Shown here piece after piece: positions 8,212 to 17,075 of a stretch of 64,000 bases of DNA. Location of the stretch: assembly GCF_039614715.1 (NCBI RefSeq), contig NZ_CP154857.1, positions 186,001-250,000 of the forward strand, given 5' to 3'. The translations under genes were made by a program, and so were the position numbers. This DNA is from Microbacterium sp. AZCO (GTDB lineage: Bacteria > Actinomycetota > Actinomycetes > Actinomycetales > Microbacteriaceae). The stretch's first letter is position 1. Each line of letters opens with the position of its first letter. A model generated the notes under the pieces. It was not told the DNA's origin and made no database searches. It saw only the letters and a program-made list of their open reading frames with translations.

Positions 8212-9234
8212 ATGGCGTCGGAACGCATCACCCTGACCGTCCCCGGACCGGATGGCGACCGCGAGATCGGCATCTCCAACCCGAACCGCGTGCTGTGGCC
8301 CGAGCCCGGGATCACGAAGCGAGAGCTCGCCGAGTACCTCGTCACGGTCGCCGAGCCCTTCCTCGCCGCGAACGGCAACCGGCCCGTCTCGCTCGAGCGC
8401 TTCCCCGAGGGCATCGAGGGTGAGCGCTTCTACTCGAAGAACCCGCCCAAGGGCGCGCCGGCGTTCGTGGAGGCGCAGACCGTCACCTACAACAGCGGGC
8501 GGCGGCATCCCCAGATCGTCTTCACGGAGATCGCGGCGGCCGTCTGGGCCGCGCAGATGAACACCGTCGTCTTCCACCCGTGGGCGTCGCTCACCTCGAA
8601 CACCGACAACCCCGTCGAGCTGCGCATCGACCTCGATCCCCAGCCGGGAACGGGATTCCAGGATGCCGCGGCCGTCGCGCCGGCGCTGCGGGAGGTGCTC
8701 GCCGAGGCCGGCCTGGAGGCCTTCCTCAAGACGAGCGGCAACCGCGGCATCCATGTGTTCTGCCCCATCGAGCCCCAGTGGGAGTTCCTCGAGGTGCGTC
8801 ACGCCGTCATCGCGGCGGGTCGCGAGCTCGAGCGACGGCTGCCCGAGAAGGTGACGATGAACTGGTGGAAGGAGGAGCGCGGCGAGCGCATCTTCATCGA
8901 CTTCAACCAGGCCAACCGCGATCGCACCATGGCCGGCGCCTACAGCCCGCGGGCCTTGCCCGGCGCGACAGTCTCGACTCCGCTGACGTGGGACGAGCTC
9001 GAGGCGGGGGTCGATCCCGCCGCCTTCACGGTGCGGTCCGTGCCCGAGCGGCTCGCGTCCGTCGGCGACCCTTGGGCGACGCTGCTCGACAAGCCGGGCC
9101 GCATCGACACCCTTCTGGAGTGGTGGCAGCGCGACGTCGACCAGGGCCTGGGCGAGCTGCCCTTCCCGCCGGAGTTCCCCAAGATGCCGGGTGAGCCGCC
9201 GCGCGTGCAGCCGAGCCGCAAGAACGAGGCCTGA
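8212..9234 (+). CDS. LigD-type polymerase domain protein (archaeo-eukaryotic primase fold)
   Basis: A 340-residue stand-alone polymerase domain of the kind fused in LigD, which fills ends and adds (ribo)nucleotides during non-homologous end joining. The catalytic DLDP motif is at residues 140-143 (D140, D142), the third metal aspartate is probably D230 in IFIDFNQ, and the conserved GNRGIHVF (176-183), FHPWASL and TMAGAYSPRALPGATVSTPLTW segments are all present. There is no ligase or phosphoesterase domain in this protein. An ATP-dependent ligase gene lies 2.4 kb downstream on the other strand, so repair activities that are one protein in some bacteria are separate here. No Ku gene is in the window. 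The C-terminus ends shortly after the domain in a basic tail. Confidence 0.9.
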   Translation: MASERITLTVPGPDGDREIGISNPNRVLWPEPGITKRELAEYLVTVAEPFLAANGNRPVSLERFPEGIEGERFYSKNPPKGAPAFVEAQTVTYNSGRRHPQIVFTEIAAAVWAAQMNTVVFHPWASLTSNTDNPVELRIDLDPQPGTGFQDAAAVAPALREVLAEAGLEAFLKTSGNRGIHVFCPIEPQWEFLEVRHAVIAAGRELERRLPEKVTMNWWKEERGERIFIDFNQANRDRTMAGAYSPRALPGATVSTPLTWDELEAGVDPAAFTVRSVPERLASVGDPWATLLDKPGRIDTLLEWWQRDVDQGLGELPFPPEFPKMPGEPPRVQPSRKNEA

Positions 9235-9240
9235 CGGGCG

Positions 9241-10356
9241 TCAGGGGAGGTCGTCGACCAGGGCCTGGGCGAGGGCGAGCGCGGGTGCCACGCGGATGCC
9301 GGACGTGAGGGAATCGAGCGGGATCTCCGCGGCGATCACAGCGACCGCGTCCTTCGCCCGATTGACGAGGACGACGGTGCCGCCGGTTCCGAGCGCCGCG
9401 AACTCGCCGCGATCCTCGTCCACCCACCACTGGTAGCCGAACGACATCGATCCGTACTGCCCCGTTTCGGCCTCGGGTGCGGTCGCCGCCTCCACCCACG
9501 ACGACGACACGACAGTCTCGCCCCTCCAGTCGCCGCCATCGAGGAAGAGCTGTCCGAACCGGATGAGATCGGACGGCCGCAGGCGCAGCAGCGCGCTCCC
9601 GAGGTTGATGCCCTGGGGATCCGCCGGCCAGGCGACCTCCGCGCGCGCGTACTCGCGGCTGAGACGGCCGGGGTCGGCACCGGGGGCGACACGCTCCTCC
9701 CAGCCGGGAGTCGAGTCGATCCCGAGCGGCTCGAACAGCGCTTCGCGCGCGAACGCGAGCGGCGACATTCCCGTCGCCTCGGCGACCACCGCGGCGAGGA
9801 TGTGCGAGCCCTGGTCGGTCATCTGGAACGACCCGACCCCGCGTCCGCGGGCTGCCCTCGCCTCGAGGATCGCCGCGACCCAGTCGGTCGTCACATACGG
9901 CGCGATGACCTCGGGGCTGTCGGCGAAGTTCGCCGTATCGGTGAGCACGCGACGGAGGCGGATGCGGGCTGTGTCGGGAGTCAGGTACTGCGAGTAATCC
10001 GGAAGGAGCTCGCCGAGCGTCGCGTCGACGCTCGGGATGAGGCCCCGATCGATCGCGATGCCCACGAGGGTCGAGGTGACGCACTTCGTGACCGACCGCA
10101 CGTCCCACGTCTCGTCGGGCGTCGCCGAGAAGTACTGCGCGAACACCGGCACGCCGTGCTGCTGGACCAGCACGGCGCGCACCGACTCGGTGCCGGTGAC
10201 CCGGGCGAGGACCGCGTCGGCGTCGCGCTGAATGAGCTCGATGGGTGACGGCGACGGGGGTGCGTCGCCGCATCCCGCGACGGCTGCAGAGACGAGCGCC
10301 ACGACAGCCGTCGCGGCGACGAGCTGTGCGAGCGCGTGAGGGCGGGGACGCGACAC
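9241..10356 (-). CDS. Serine hydrolase lipoprotein, beta-lactamase/DD-peptidase fold
   Basis: 371 residues. The N-terminus is a lipoprotein signal (basic SRPRPHALAQ, hydrophobic AATAVVALVSAAVAG, then Cys), so the enzyme should be tethered outside the membrane. The S-x-x-K nucleophile motif is in VRSVTKCVTSTLVGIAI, followed by the typical GLIPSVDATLGELLP and by DQGSHILAAVVAEATGMSPL, and the KTG-equivalent ALGTGGTVVLVN is near the end. This is the class C beta-lactamase-related family, which includes esterases and peptidases; the substrate is not predictable. The start is GTG 10356 with GAGGGG upstream. A close paralogue follows 12 bp upstream in the same orientation, and the two look like a tandem duplication. 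Confidence 0.83.
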   Translation of the reverse strand: MSRPRPHALAQLVAATAVVALVSAAVAGCGDAPPSPSPIELIQRDADAVLARVTGTESVRAVLVQQHGVPVFAQYFSATPDETWDVRSVTKCVTSTLVGIAIDRGLIPSVDATLGELLPDYSQYLTPDTARIRLRRVLTDTANFADSPEVIAPYVTTDWVAAILEARAARGRGVGSFQMTDQGSHILAAVVAEATGMSPLAFAREALFEPLGIDSTPGWEERVAPGADPGRLSREYARAEVAWPADPQGINLGSALLRLRPSDLIRFGQLFLDGGDWRGETVVSSSWVEAATAPEAETGQYGSMSFGYQWWVDEDRGEFAALGTGGTVVLVNRAKDAVAVIAAEIPLDSLTSGIRVAPALALAQALVDDLP

Positions 10357-10368
10357 GAGGCATCCCCC

Positions 10369-11550
10369 TCACTCGGGTTCCCCGAGCTCAGCGCGCGGCG
10401 GGGCTGTTGCGAACTCCGCCAGGATCGACTCGGCGAGGGCTCTCGCGTTGCCGACCTTCACCGTGTGCGCAGGAGGCTGATCGGCATCGATCTGAGACGC
10501 CACGACCACGACGACGTCGTGCTCGGGACTCACGAGGATGACCGTGCCGCCGAAGCCCATGGCGGCGAAGTAGTGATCGTCGGATGCCACCCACCACTGG
10601 AATCCGTAGTGGTCGGTCAGATCGAGATCGCCGGCGGTCTCCAGGTGGGGCGCCGTCGCCTGGTCGATCCAGGACGACGACACGAGCTGCACGCCCTGCC
10701 ATCGCCCTCGGTCGAGATACAGCTGGCCGAGCCGGGCGAGGTCGGCGGGGCGCAGCCGCATGGGTCCGGCGCCGATGTGGATCCCCTGCCTGTCACGGGG
10801 CCAGGCGAAGTCGGCATCGTCGAAGGCCGCGGTCTCGGCGGCCTCATCCTCGGGCGCGAACGGGACGGTCTGCTCGAGCGCCGGCCGGCTCGCGATGCCG
10901 AGTGGGTCGAGGAGGTACCGGCGCGCGAACTCGAGCACCGGCATCCCGCTCGCCTCGGCGAGGACCGCCGCGAGGATGTGGGAGCCGGCGTTCGAGTAGC
11001 GGAACGAGCCGTCGCCAGCGCCCCGGCGCGCGCGATCGACGAGGATCGTGGCGACGGGATCGGGCGACGACCAGACTCCGGCCGATTCGGCCTCCGAGCC
11101 GTCGGCGAAGTTCGCCGAGTGCGTCAGCACCGCCCACAGCGGTATGGCGCTCGTCTCGGCGGTCAGCTGGTCGGTCCAGCGCGGGAGCAGCTGCCCGAGC
11201 GTCGCATTGACATCCCCGATGAGACCGTGGTCGATGGCGATGCCGACGAGGGTGCCCACGAAGCTCTTCGTCACCGACTGGATGTCCCAGTAGTCCTCGG
11301 GCCCCGAGTCGATGTAGCGGTCGTAGACCCGCGTTCCGTGCTCGAGCACGAGGACCGCCCGGATGCCGTGGTAAGGGTCGTGCTCGGCGAGGGTGGTGGC
11401 GACGTCGTCCGCGATGGCGGCCGTCCCGGTCGGTGTCGGCGCCGGCGGGGCAGCGGGCGTGGTGGTGCAGGCGGTCGCGAGCATCAGGCACACGCCGAGC
11501 ATGCACGCGCCGATCATTCGCGAGTACCGGTGACGGTCAGGAAAGGCCAT
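10369..11550 (-). CDS. Serine hydrolase lipoprotein, paralogue of the neighbouring gene
   Basis: 393 residues with the same plan as the downstream gene: lipobox (GVCLMLATAC), S-x-x-K in IQSVTKSFVGTLVGIAID, GLIGDVNATLGQLLP, NAGSHILAAVLAEASGMPVL, and AAMGFGGTVILVS for the KTG-type strand. The two proteins share whole motifs and spacing, so they are tandem paralogues, probably one transcript with this gene first. The start ATG 11550 has GGAGG 5 nt upstream, which fixes it over the internal ATG at codon 12. It is probably an exported, membrane-tethered hydrolase acting on an unknown cell-wall or extracellular ester or amide. Confidence 0.83.
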   Translation of the reverse strand: MAFPDRHRYSRMIGACMLGVCLMLATACTTTPAAPPAPTPTGTAAIADDVATTLAEHDPYHGIRAVLVLEHGTRVYDRYIDSGPEDYWDIQSVTKSFVGTLVGIAIDHGLIGDVNATLGQLLPRWTDQLTAETSAIPLWAVLTHSANFADGSEAESAGVWSSPDPVATILVDRARRGAGDGSFRYSNAGSHILAAVLAEASGMPVLEFARRYLLDPLGIASRPALEQTVPFAPEDEAAETAAFDDADFAWPRDRQGIHIGAGPMRLRPADLARLGQLYLDRGRWQGVQLVSSSWIDQATAPHLETAGDLDLTDHYGFQWWVASDDHYFAAMGFGGTVILVSPEHDVVVVVASQIDADQPPAHTVKVGNARALAESILAEFATAPPRAELGEPE

Positions 11551-11633
11551 CGGGGCCTCCGTCGGGTGGACTGTGGCCGAAATCTACACCCGGGATGCGC
11601 GCGCGACCAGAGCTCGGGAGAGCCGTGATCGAG

Positions 11634-12680
11634 TCAGTCCAGGACGGCCCCGAGGTCGTAGGCCGAGACCGTTTCGAGCTGCTCGTACGTGCAGGAGCGG
11701 GGATCGCGGTCGGGGCGCCAGCGATCGAACTGCACGGTGTGGCGGAACCGCCAGCCCTCGAGCTGGTCGTAGCGGACCTCCAGCACTCGCTCGGGGCGCA
11801 GATGCACGAACGATGAGTCGCGTCCCGCGGCGGAGAACCGCGACTTCTCGCCCTCGCTCTTCACGGCGTTGCCCTCGGCGTCGCGCTCGACGAGCGGCGC
11901 GAGTTCGTCGATGAGCTCGAGGCGCCGCTTGTCGCTCCACGCCGCGACCCCGCCGACGGGATACAGCGTGCCGTCGCTCGAGTACAGCCCCACGAGCAGC
12001 GATCCGACGCCCTGGCCGGACTTGTGGATGCGGTACCCCATCGCCACGACGTCCGCCGTGCGGGCGTGCTTGATCTTGAACATCGTGCGCTTGTTGGGCG
12101 CGTACGGCTGAGCGAGGGGCTTCGCGACCACGCCGTCGAGGCCGGCGCCCTCAAACTCCGAGAGCCAGCGGCGGGCGACGTCGGCGTCCTCCGTCGTGCG
12201 GGTGACGTGCACGGGGTCGGGCACGTCGCCGAGGAGGTCGACCAGCTCGGCGCGCCGCACCGAGAAGGGCTCGCCCTGAAGATCGCGATCGCCGCGCGCG
12301 AGCAGATCGAACGCGATGAACATCGCCGGCGTCTTCTCCGAGAGCATGCTGACGCGCGATGCCGCGGGGTGGATGCGCTGGGTGAGCGACTCCCAGTCCA
12401 GTCGCTGCGCGCCGGGCTCGCCCTTGGGGACGACGACCTCGCCGTCGATGAGGCACGGCTCGGGGAGAAGGCGCGCGAACGCCTCGACGAGCTCGGGGAA
12501 GTAGCGGGTGAGCGGCTTCGCGCCGCGCGAGCCGATCTCGACCGACTCCCCGTCCCACGAGATGAGCGCGCGGAACCCGTCCCACTTGGGTTCGTAGCTG
12601 AGGCCCCCGGCCACGGCATCCTGTTCCGGCACCGTGGGGACGGACTTGGCGAGCATCGGCGCGGGGATCTCGTGCGGCAT
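11634..12680 (-). CDS. ATP-dependent DNA ligase (LigC/LigD ligase-domain type)
   Basis: 348 residues. The adenylation motif EPKWDGFR places the nucleophile at K32. Further nucleotidyltransferase motifs are GSRGAKPL, IDGEVVVP, FIAFDLLARG, GLDGVVAKP and FKIKHART, and the OB-fold follows (SLLVGLYSSDGTLYPVGGV, LRPERVLEVRYDQLEGWRFRH). The length fits a ligase with no fused polymerase or nuclease. The start ATG 12680 (MPHEIPAPML) has GGCAGGATGG upstream; the frame is open further upstream, but that part shows no family similarity. It probably works in end-joining or gap repair, alongside the stand-alone LigD-type polymerase gene at 8.2 kb. Confidence 0.9.
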   Translation of the reverse strand: MPHEIPAPMLAKSVPTVPEQDAVAGGLSYEPKWDGFRALISWDGESVEIGSRGAKPLTRYFPELVEAFARLLPEPCLIDGEVVVPKGEPGAQRLDWESLTQRIHPAASRVSMLSEKTPAMFIAFDLLARGDRDLQGEPFSVRRAELVDLLGDVPDPVHVTRTTEDADVARRWLSEFEGAGLDGVVAKPLAQPYAPNKRTMFKIKHARTADVVAMGYRIHKSGQGVGSLLVGLYSSDGTLYPVGGVAAWSDKRRLELIDELAPLVERDAEGNAVKSEGEKSRFSAAGRDSSFVHLRPERVLEVRYDQLEGWRFRHTVQFDRWRPDRDPRSCTYEQLETVSAYDLGAVLD

Positions 12681-12738
12681 GCGACCATCCTGCCCTGACC
12701 ATCCGACGTTGCACAGGCGGTGGATGCGTCGGGAGAAG

Positions 12739-12768
12739 TTGACGTGTCGGATTTTTCCGACGTATTCT
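12739..12768 (+). promoter_or_regulatory. arsR-type promoter with internal operator palindrome
   Basis: TTGACG (12739-12744), 18 bp, TATTCT (12763-12768), then 6 nt to the ATG at 12775. This is the best -35/-10 pair in the window and predicts a leaderless mRNA. Between the boxes is the inverted repeat GTCGGA (12746-12751), TTTT, TCCGAC (12756-12761). A repressor bound there would cover the spacer, which fits autoregulation by the ArsR-family protein it drives. Confidence 0.65.
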
Positions 12769-12774
12769 GGATGC

Positions 12775-13086
12775 ATGGCCCACGACGTCTTCAGCGGACT
12801 CGCCAACCCGATCCGCCGAGACATCCTCACCGAGCTCGCGGCAGGACCGAAGTCGGTCACCGACCTCGCGAGTCGCTTCGAGATCGGCCGCCCCGCCGTG
12901 TCGGAGCACCTCCAGGTGCTGCGGAACATCGGCCTGGTGCAGTCCGAGCAGGTGGGCCAGCACCGCTATTACCGGCTGGATGCCGCGCCCCTCGCCGAGG
13001 CTGCGCAGTGGCTGGCCGGGTTCGAGCAGTACTGGAAAGAGCGCCTGCGGGACCTCCGCAGCGTGCTCGACGAGGAGAACCGATGA
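12775..13086 (+). CDS. ArsR-family winged-helix regulator
   Basis: A 103-residue regulator beginning MAHDVFSGLANPIRRDIL, with the winged helix TDLASRFEIGRPAVSEHLQVLRNIGL (residues 25-50) and the wing SEQVGQHRYYRLD. There are no metal-binding cysteines, so it belongs to the non-metal ArsR group often paired with an SRPBCC protein. The frame is open upstream, but the promoter and family N-terminus point to ATG 12775. The stop overlaps the start of the next gene by 4 nt (ATGA), so the two are translationally coupled. It is likely to repress its own promoter through the palindrome at 12746-12761. Confidence 0.9.
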   Translation: MAHDVFSGLANPIRRDILTELAAGPKSVTDLASRFEIGRPAVSEHLQVLRNIGLVQSEQVGQHRYYRLDAAPLAEAAQWLAGFEQYWKERLRDLRSVLDEENR

Positions 13087-13502
13087 CCACTCTCACCGCG
13101 ATCGAATGCGACGAGTTCCTGCCCTACTCCGCCGACGTCGTCTGGCGCGCCATCACGACGCCCGAGACGATCGCGAAGTGGTGGGCGAACGCCGCCGACC
13201 TGCGCCCGGAGGTGGGCCACCGCTTCACCATCGACATGGGCGGCTGGGGCGTCCAGCAGTGCGAGGTGCTCGAGGTGGAGGAGGGGCGGCTCCTCCGCTA
13301 CACCTTCGCCGAGGGCGTGCTCGACTCGACGCTCACGTGGCGCATCGAGCCCGAGGGCACCGGCAGCCGCCTCTTCCTCGTGCACGGCGACCTCGACGCC
13401 GATTCGCAGCTCGGGCGCGCGGCGCTGCAGGGGATGGGGCGCGGCTGGCCCGACGTGCTGGCCCGGATCGCCGACGTCATCCGTCCGGACCGCTCAGTGT
13501 GA
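13083..13502 (+). CDS. SRPBCC (AHSA1-like) domain protein
   Basis: 139 residues with the START-like fold: FLPYSADVVWRAITTPE, IAKWWANAADLRPEVGHRF, CEVLEVEEGRLLRYTF, STLTWRIEPEGTGSRL and the long C-terminal helix DSQLGRAALQGMGRGWPDVL. Such proteins form a hydrophobic ligand cavity, and the coupled ArsR-SRPBCC arrangement is common in actinobacteria, where the ligand is usually unknown. It is translated from an ATG inside the stop of the regulator gene. Its last 26 bp overlap the end of the convergent large membrane protein gene. Confidence 0.87.
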   Translation: MTTLTAIECDEFLPYSADVVWRAITTPETIAKWWANAADLRPEVGHRFTIDMGGWGVQQCEVLEVEEGRLLRYTFAEGVLDSTLTWRIEPEGTGSRLFLVHGDLDADSQLGRAALQGMGRGWPDVLARIADVIRPDRSV

Positions 13503-16500
13503 CGCTTGCCCGCACATCCTCCAGCTCCGCGCCATTCGTCCCCTGGAAGTCGGCGAAGTTGAGGGTCCACTCGGTGTCGGCCGTCGCCGCGAAGAGCTGG
13601 AACATCGGATACGCGTCACCCGACTGCGACGTCCAGGTGTAGCGGATGACCGCGGCGCGCTCAGCACCCGGCACCTCGGCCGCTTCGACGGCATCCACGT
13701 GGTGCGCCTCGTCCGTAAGCAGCTCCAGCTGGTAGTCCAGGTCGTCGTCGAAGGTCGACGGGTCTGTGTCGGAGATGCGCCAGGCGTCGACGTAGGCGCC
13801 GTCCGTGCAGCTCCCCGCCGTGAGGTCGCTCGTCGCGACGCCGGAGGCGCCGAGGGTGGCATCCCACTCCTCCGGAATCGTCACGAACAGCTCCTCGTGG
13901 GAGATGTCCGAGCCGAGGTCGGGCATCGTCGTCGAGCCTCGGTTGAGCACGAGTGACCCGAAGACCGTGGCGGCGAGCTGCGAGTCGACGTCCGCGCCTC
14001 CCACGACGGCCGTGTAGAGCGTGCCCCCGCACGCCGAGTCGTCGCCGAAGGCCTTCATCGTCGCGCCGGCGACCGAGTCCCGCGACCACTCGATCGCGAC
14101 GTTCTCTCTGCCGAACAGCCATCCGGCGTCGTCCGGGACCGGATCGGGGAAGTCGTCCAGCACGGCGGCCGAGGACCGGAGCTCGTCGGTGAGGTAGGTG
14201 TCCATGGAGCCGTAGGGGATCGACCCCTCGACTCTGCGCAGCCACAGACCGGAGTCCTCCGTCGGCCCGATGTGCCAGTCGACGCCCGTCTGCGTCTCGA
14301 TTGTCCACGACACCGGCACGGCCGCGCTCACGCCGAGCACGGGAGAGCTCGCCTGCACGAGGTCGCCGTCGGGCTCTCCCGCGTTCGTGATGACCCGGCG
14401 CTCCGAGCCCACGTAGACATCGGCGCGGAAGACGTACCCGCTTGTGAGACCGGAGAGGCCCTGCGGCTCATTGAGGTAGTAGCCGTCGTACATCGTCAGC
14501 CACGAGACGTCGGGGATGAGGGCCCACGTGCCGCCCGCCGCCGGGCGCGCGTACCAGACCACCCGCTCGGCGGGGTCCGAATCCGATGCGGTGGAGAGCT
14601 GCAGCTCGAGCGGGAACACGTCGAGGGCGAGGTCGGGCTGGGGCACGTCCGGCGCGTCATCCTCGATCGCCAGCAGCTGGAGTCGGGCCGCGTCGACGTC
14701 GCGGGACTCGCCCAGCAGCTCGAGGTCGGCGAGGGACCCCATCGTGACGAGGAAGCGGCGCCAGTCGTCGACGATGCCTCCGCCGCCCCGGCACCCCGAG
14801 TCGGCCGGCAGGCAGCGGAGCGCGTCGGCGTAGGCATCCTGCGCCCCCTCCTCGTCGCCCAGCGCGAGGGCGGCCAGCCCCAGGTTGAAGCGGAAGTAGT
14901 GGACGGACAGGTCGCCGGGCGCGTCGTCCGACTCGAGCCGGGCGATCGCGCGCCGCGTGTCGGCGGCGCCGCGTCGGACCTCGGAATCATCGCCTCGGCG
15001 GATGCCGTCCTGGATCCGGTACCAGCCGAGATTGCCGAGCAGCGTCGGCGTGCCGGAGCCGAGGCGGCGGGCCTGCTCGAGGTCGGAGATGACGGCGGGC
15101 AGGTCGATGTCGTAGCCCGACGAGAGGAGCCCGAGGCCGTTCTCGGCGGGGCAGTCCCGCGAATACGCGCGAGCCTCGTAGGCCGGACCGTAGTCGCCGA
15201 TCGCGTCGATCGCGCCCTGGATGCGGTCGGCCTCGCCGCATGGGTCCTGCCAGCCTCTCGCGAGCTCCTGGGCGAACTCCGCGACCTTCTCCTGCGGGAT
15301 GATCCGCAGCCGGGCCACGATGTCGGGAAGCGCGAAGCCCATCATGATCACCGCGATGGCCGCACTCGTACCGCCGACGCAGAGGAGCACCCAGGCGCTG
15401 CTGCGGGAGTGCTTGCGGTCGGCGGCGAGCGCGAGGATGAACGCGGACAGGCCGAGGAGCACGAGGCTCACGGTGAAGGTCGAGGCGAGCGCCGCCCAGG
15501 TCTGCGCCTCGTTGCGCGTGAGGGCCGCGACGATGTCGCACTCGCGCGCCGGCTCCTGCAGCGCCCACAGATGATCGGTCACGACGCTGCCGTCGGTCTG
15601 CGCCTTCCGGTAGAGCGTCAGCGGCTCGGGTGCGGCATCGTCTGCGGATGCGCCGCACGAGGCATCCGCGCGATCGGCCGTGACCGTGCGCGTCTCGGAC
15701 CGGACGTCGTCCTCGATGCGCTGGAGCTTGGCGCTCAGCGATGAGAGCCTCGCGTCGACGTCGGCGCGCCCGCCCCCGCCGGCGCTGGGGTCGGTGGCGG
15801 CGAGCTGCTCCGCGGCGACGCCCTCGGCATCCAGTCGCGCCATCATCGCGACGTTGGACAGATCGCGCATCGCCTCCTGCCGACCCGTCTGCTGCAGCTC
15901 GTGCGCGAACGACGTCGCGGCATCGGCGCGCGCCGCCGCCTCGCGCTCCTGGACGGCGAGATACGAGTACCCGAGGGCCGCGGCCGAGAAGAGCACCAGC
16001 ACGGCCGCGCCGAAGATCTCGGCGAGGCGGCGCGCGGCGGGCGAGCCGGGACCCTCATGGAACGCCGGCTGCGTGCGGACCGCCCAGACGACACCCAGCG
16101 CGCAGAGCACCGCGGCGACCGCGACGATCGCGATCGTGAGCCACCGGTCGACGCCGGACACCGCCAGGAGGACGGCACCCGTCAGGAGCGCGATCGGCCA
16201 CGCGACGGCGAGGATGGACCGCAGGGCCCCGGGGTGCCTGGACACGTCCTCCGGGCCGGGTTCGCGCCCGATGTCCATCAGGATGAGGAACGCCACGACG
16301 CAGGCGAGCAGCGCCCCCGCCGTCATCAGCATCGTCTCCGCCCCGTCGAGCTCGTGCGCGCGTGCGATGAGCCCTGCCGCTGCGGTGCTGGAGGGAGCTG
16401 TTCCCTGATTCGAGGCGCGGACGGCCTCGTAGGCCTCCTGCACCGAGTAGCCCGACTCGTCGTCGCAGCTCGCGTTCGGGTCGCCCTGCAGCAGCGTGCC

Positions 16501-16875
16501 GAGCATCGACGCGCCGAGGCTCGCTGAGACGAGGCTCGCGACGTCGGGCTCGTAGGAGAGCACGCTCGGCCAGGCGGCGGATCGACGGAGCGTCGCGTCG
16601 CAGTAGAGGCCCAGCACACGGAGGTCGTTGTCGACCACGCTCTCCAGCTGGGCGGACTGGCGGTTGACCTCGGCGTCGAGGGAGCGCGCCTGGTTGTAGA
16701 GGCTCCGCGCGGAGTCGGCGGCCTGCGTCGCCTCGTAGACAGAGAAGGCGCTGAGCGACATGGCGACCGACACGATGAGGACGACGACGGCGTCGCGGGC
16801 GGTGAGCCGCAGCATCCACCCGATGACACCCCGCCGAGGCCGCACGGGATCGACGGCGGGCGACGGCACGGTCAT
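13477..16875 (-). CDS. Large membrane protein of unknown function with TPR-like middle part
   Basis: I do not recognise this 1132-residue protein. After a short cytoplasmic tail there is a membrane segment (DAVVVLIVSVAMSLSAF), an extracytoplasmic part with paired cysteines, then about six more hydrophobic segments up to near residue 530 (ending SAAIAVIMMGFALPDIV). They are interrupted by a helical loop from about 320 (SFAHELQQTGRQEAMRDL). Next come helical pairs resembling tetratricopeptide repeats (NLGWYRIQDGIRRGD, FNLGLAALALGDEEGAQDA). The last 380 residues are rich in beta strands, Asp and Trp, and are probably outside. The start is uncertain: ATG 16875 is chosen; GTG 16902 or TTG 16977 would add 9 or 34 residues. 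It overlaps the end of the SRPBCC gene by 26 bp. Confidence 0.6.
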   Translation of the reverse strand: MTVPSPAVDPVRPRRGVIGWMLRLTARDAVVVLIVSVAMSLSAFSVYEATQAADSARSLYNQARSLDAEVNRQSAQLESVVDNDLRVLGLYCDATLRRSAAWPSVLSYEPDVASLVSASLGASMLGTLLQGDPNASCDDESGYSVQEAYEAVRASNQGTAPSSTAAAGLIARAHELDGAETMLMTAGALLACVVAFLILMDIGREPGPEDVSRHPGALRSILAVAWPIALLTGAVLLAVSGVDRWLTIAIVAVAAVLCALGVVWAVRTQPAFHEGPGSPAARRLAEIFGAAVLVLFSAAALGYSYLAVQEREAAARADAATSFAHELQQTGRQEAMRDLSNVAMMARLDAEGVAAEQLAATDPSAGGGGRADVDARLSSLSAKLQRIEDDVRSETRTVTADRADASCGASADDAAPEPLTLYRKAQTDGSVVTDHLWALQEPARECDIVAALTRNEAQTWAALASTFTVSLVLLGLSAFILALAADRKHSRSSAWVLLCVGGTSAAIAVIMMGFALPDIVARLRIIPQEKVAEFAQELARGWQDPCGEADRIQGAIDAIGDYGPAYEARAYSRDCPAENGLGLLSSGYDIDLPAVISDLEQARRLGSGTPTLLGNLGWYRIQDGIRRGDDSEVRRGAADTRRAIARLESDDAPGDLSVHYFRFNLGLAALALGDEEGAQDAYADALRCLPADSGCRGGGGIVDDWRRFLVTMGSLADLELLGESRDVDAARLQLLAIEDDAPDVPQPDLALDVFPLELQLSTASDSDPAERVVWYARPAAGGTWALIPDVSWLTMYDGYYLNEPQGLSGLTSGYVFRADVYVGSERRVITNAGEPDGDLVQASSPVLGVSAAVPVSWTIETQTGVDWHIGPTEDSGLWLRRVEGSIPYGSMDTYLTDELRSSAAVLDDFPDPVPDDAGWLFGRENVAIEWSRDSVAGATMKAFGDDSACGGTLYTAVVGGADVDSQLAATVFGSLVLNRGSTTMPDLGSDISHEELFVTIPEEWDATLGASGVATSDLTAGSCTDGAYVDAWRISDTDPSTFDDDLDYQLELLTDEAHHVDAVEAAEVPGAERAAVIRYTWTSQSGDAYPMFQLFAATADTEWTLNFADFQGTNGAELEDVRASVTLSGPDG

Positions 16876-17075
16876 CGCCGCCGACTCTCGCTCGAACCCC
16901 ACGTCACGAGCACCCCCATCATCGGAGGAAGCATCGGTGCTACGAGCAGGATGGACCCACGTTCCGCCGCCCCGCAAGCCCTCGGGCGAGCGGTACGGGA
17001 GGAGATGACGGCGGGGGAGGATGCCGCGGGCCCGGCCGGACCTCCCGAGGCGTCATGTCCTCCCGAACGAACCGG

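Noticed and set aside
3556-8802. 1748-codon open frame on the minus strand
   Set aside because: It is antisense to the CHAD, pcrA, SseB and LigD-type genes. Its composition is the Arg/Asp/Leu/Val-rich product of reading GC-rich codons backwards, with no domain.
12681-12929. N-terminal extension of the DNA ligase
   Set aside because: The frame is open, but the extra 83 residues overlap the ArsR gene and its promoter and have no ligase similarity; ATG 12680 has a ribosome-binding site.
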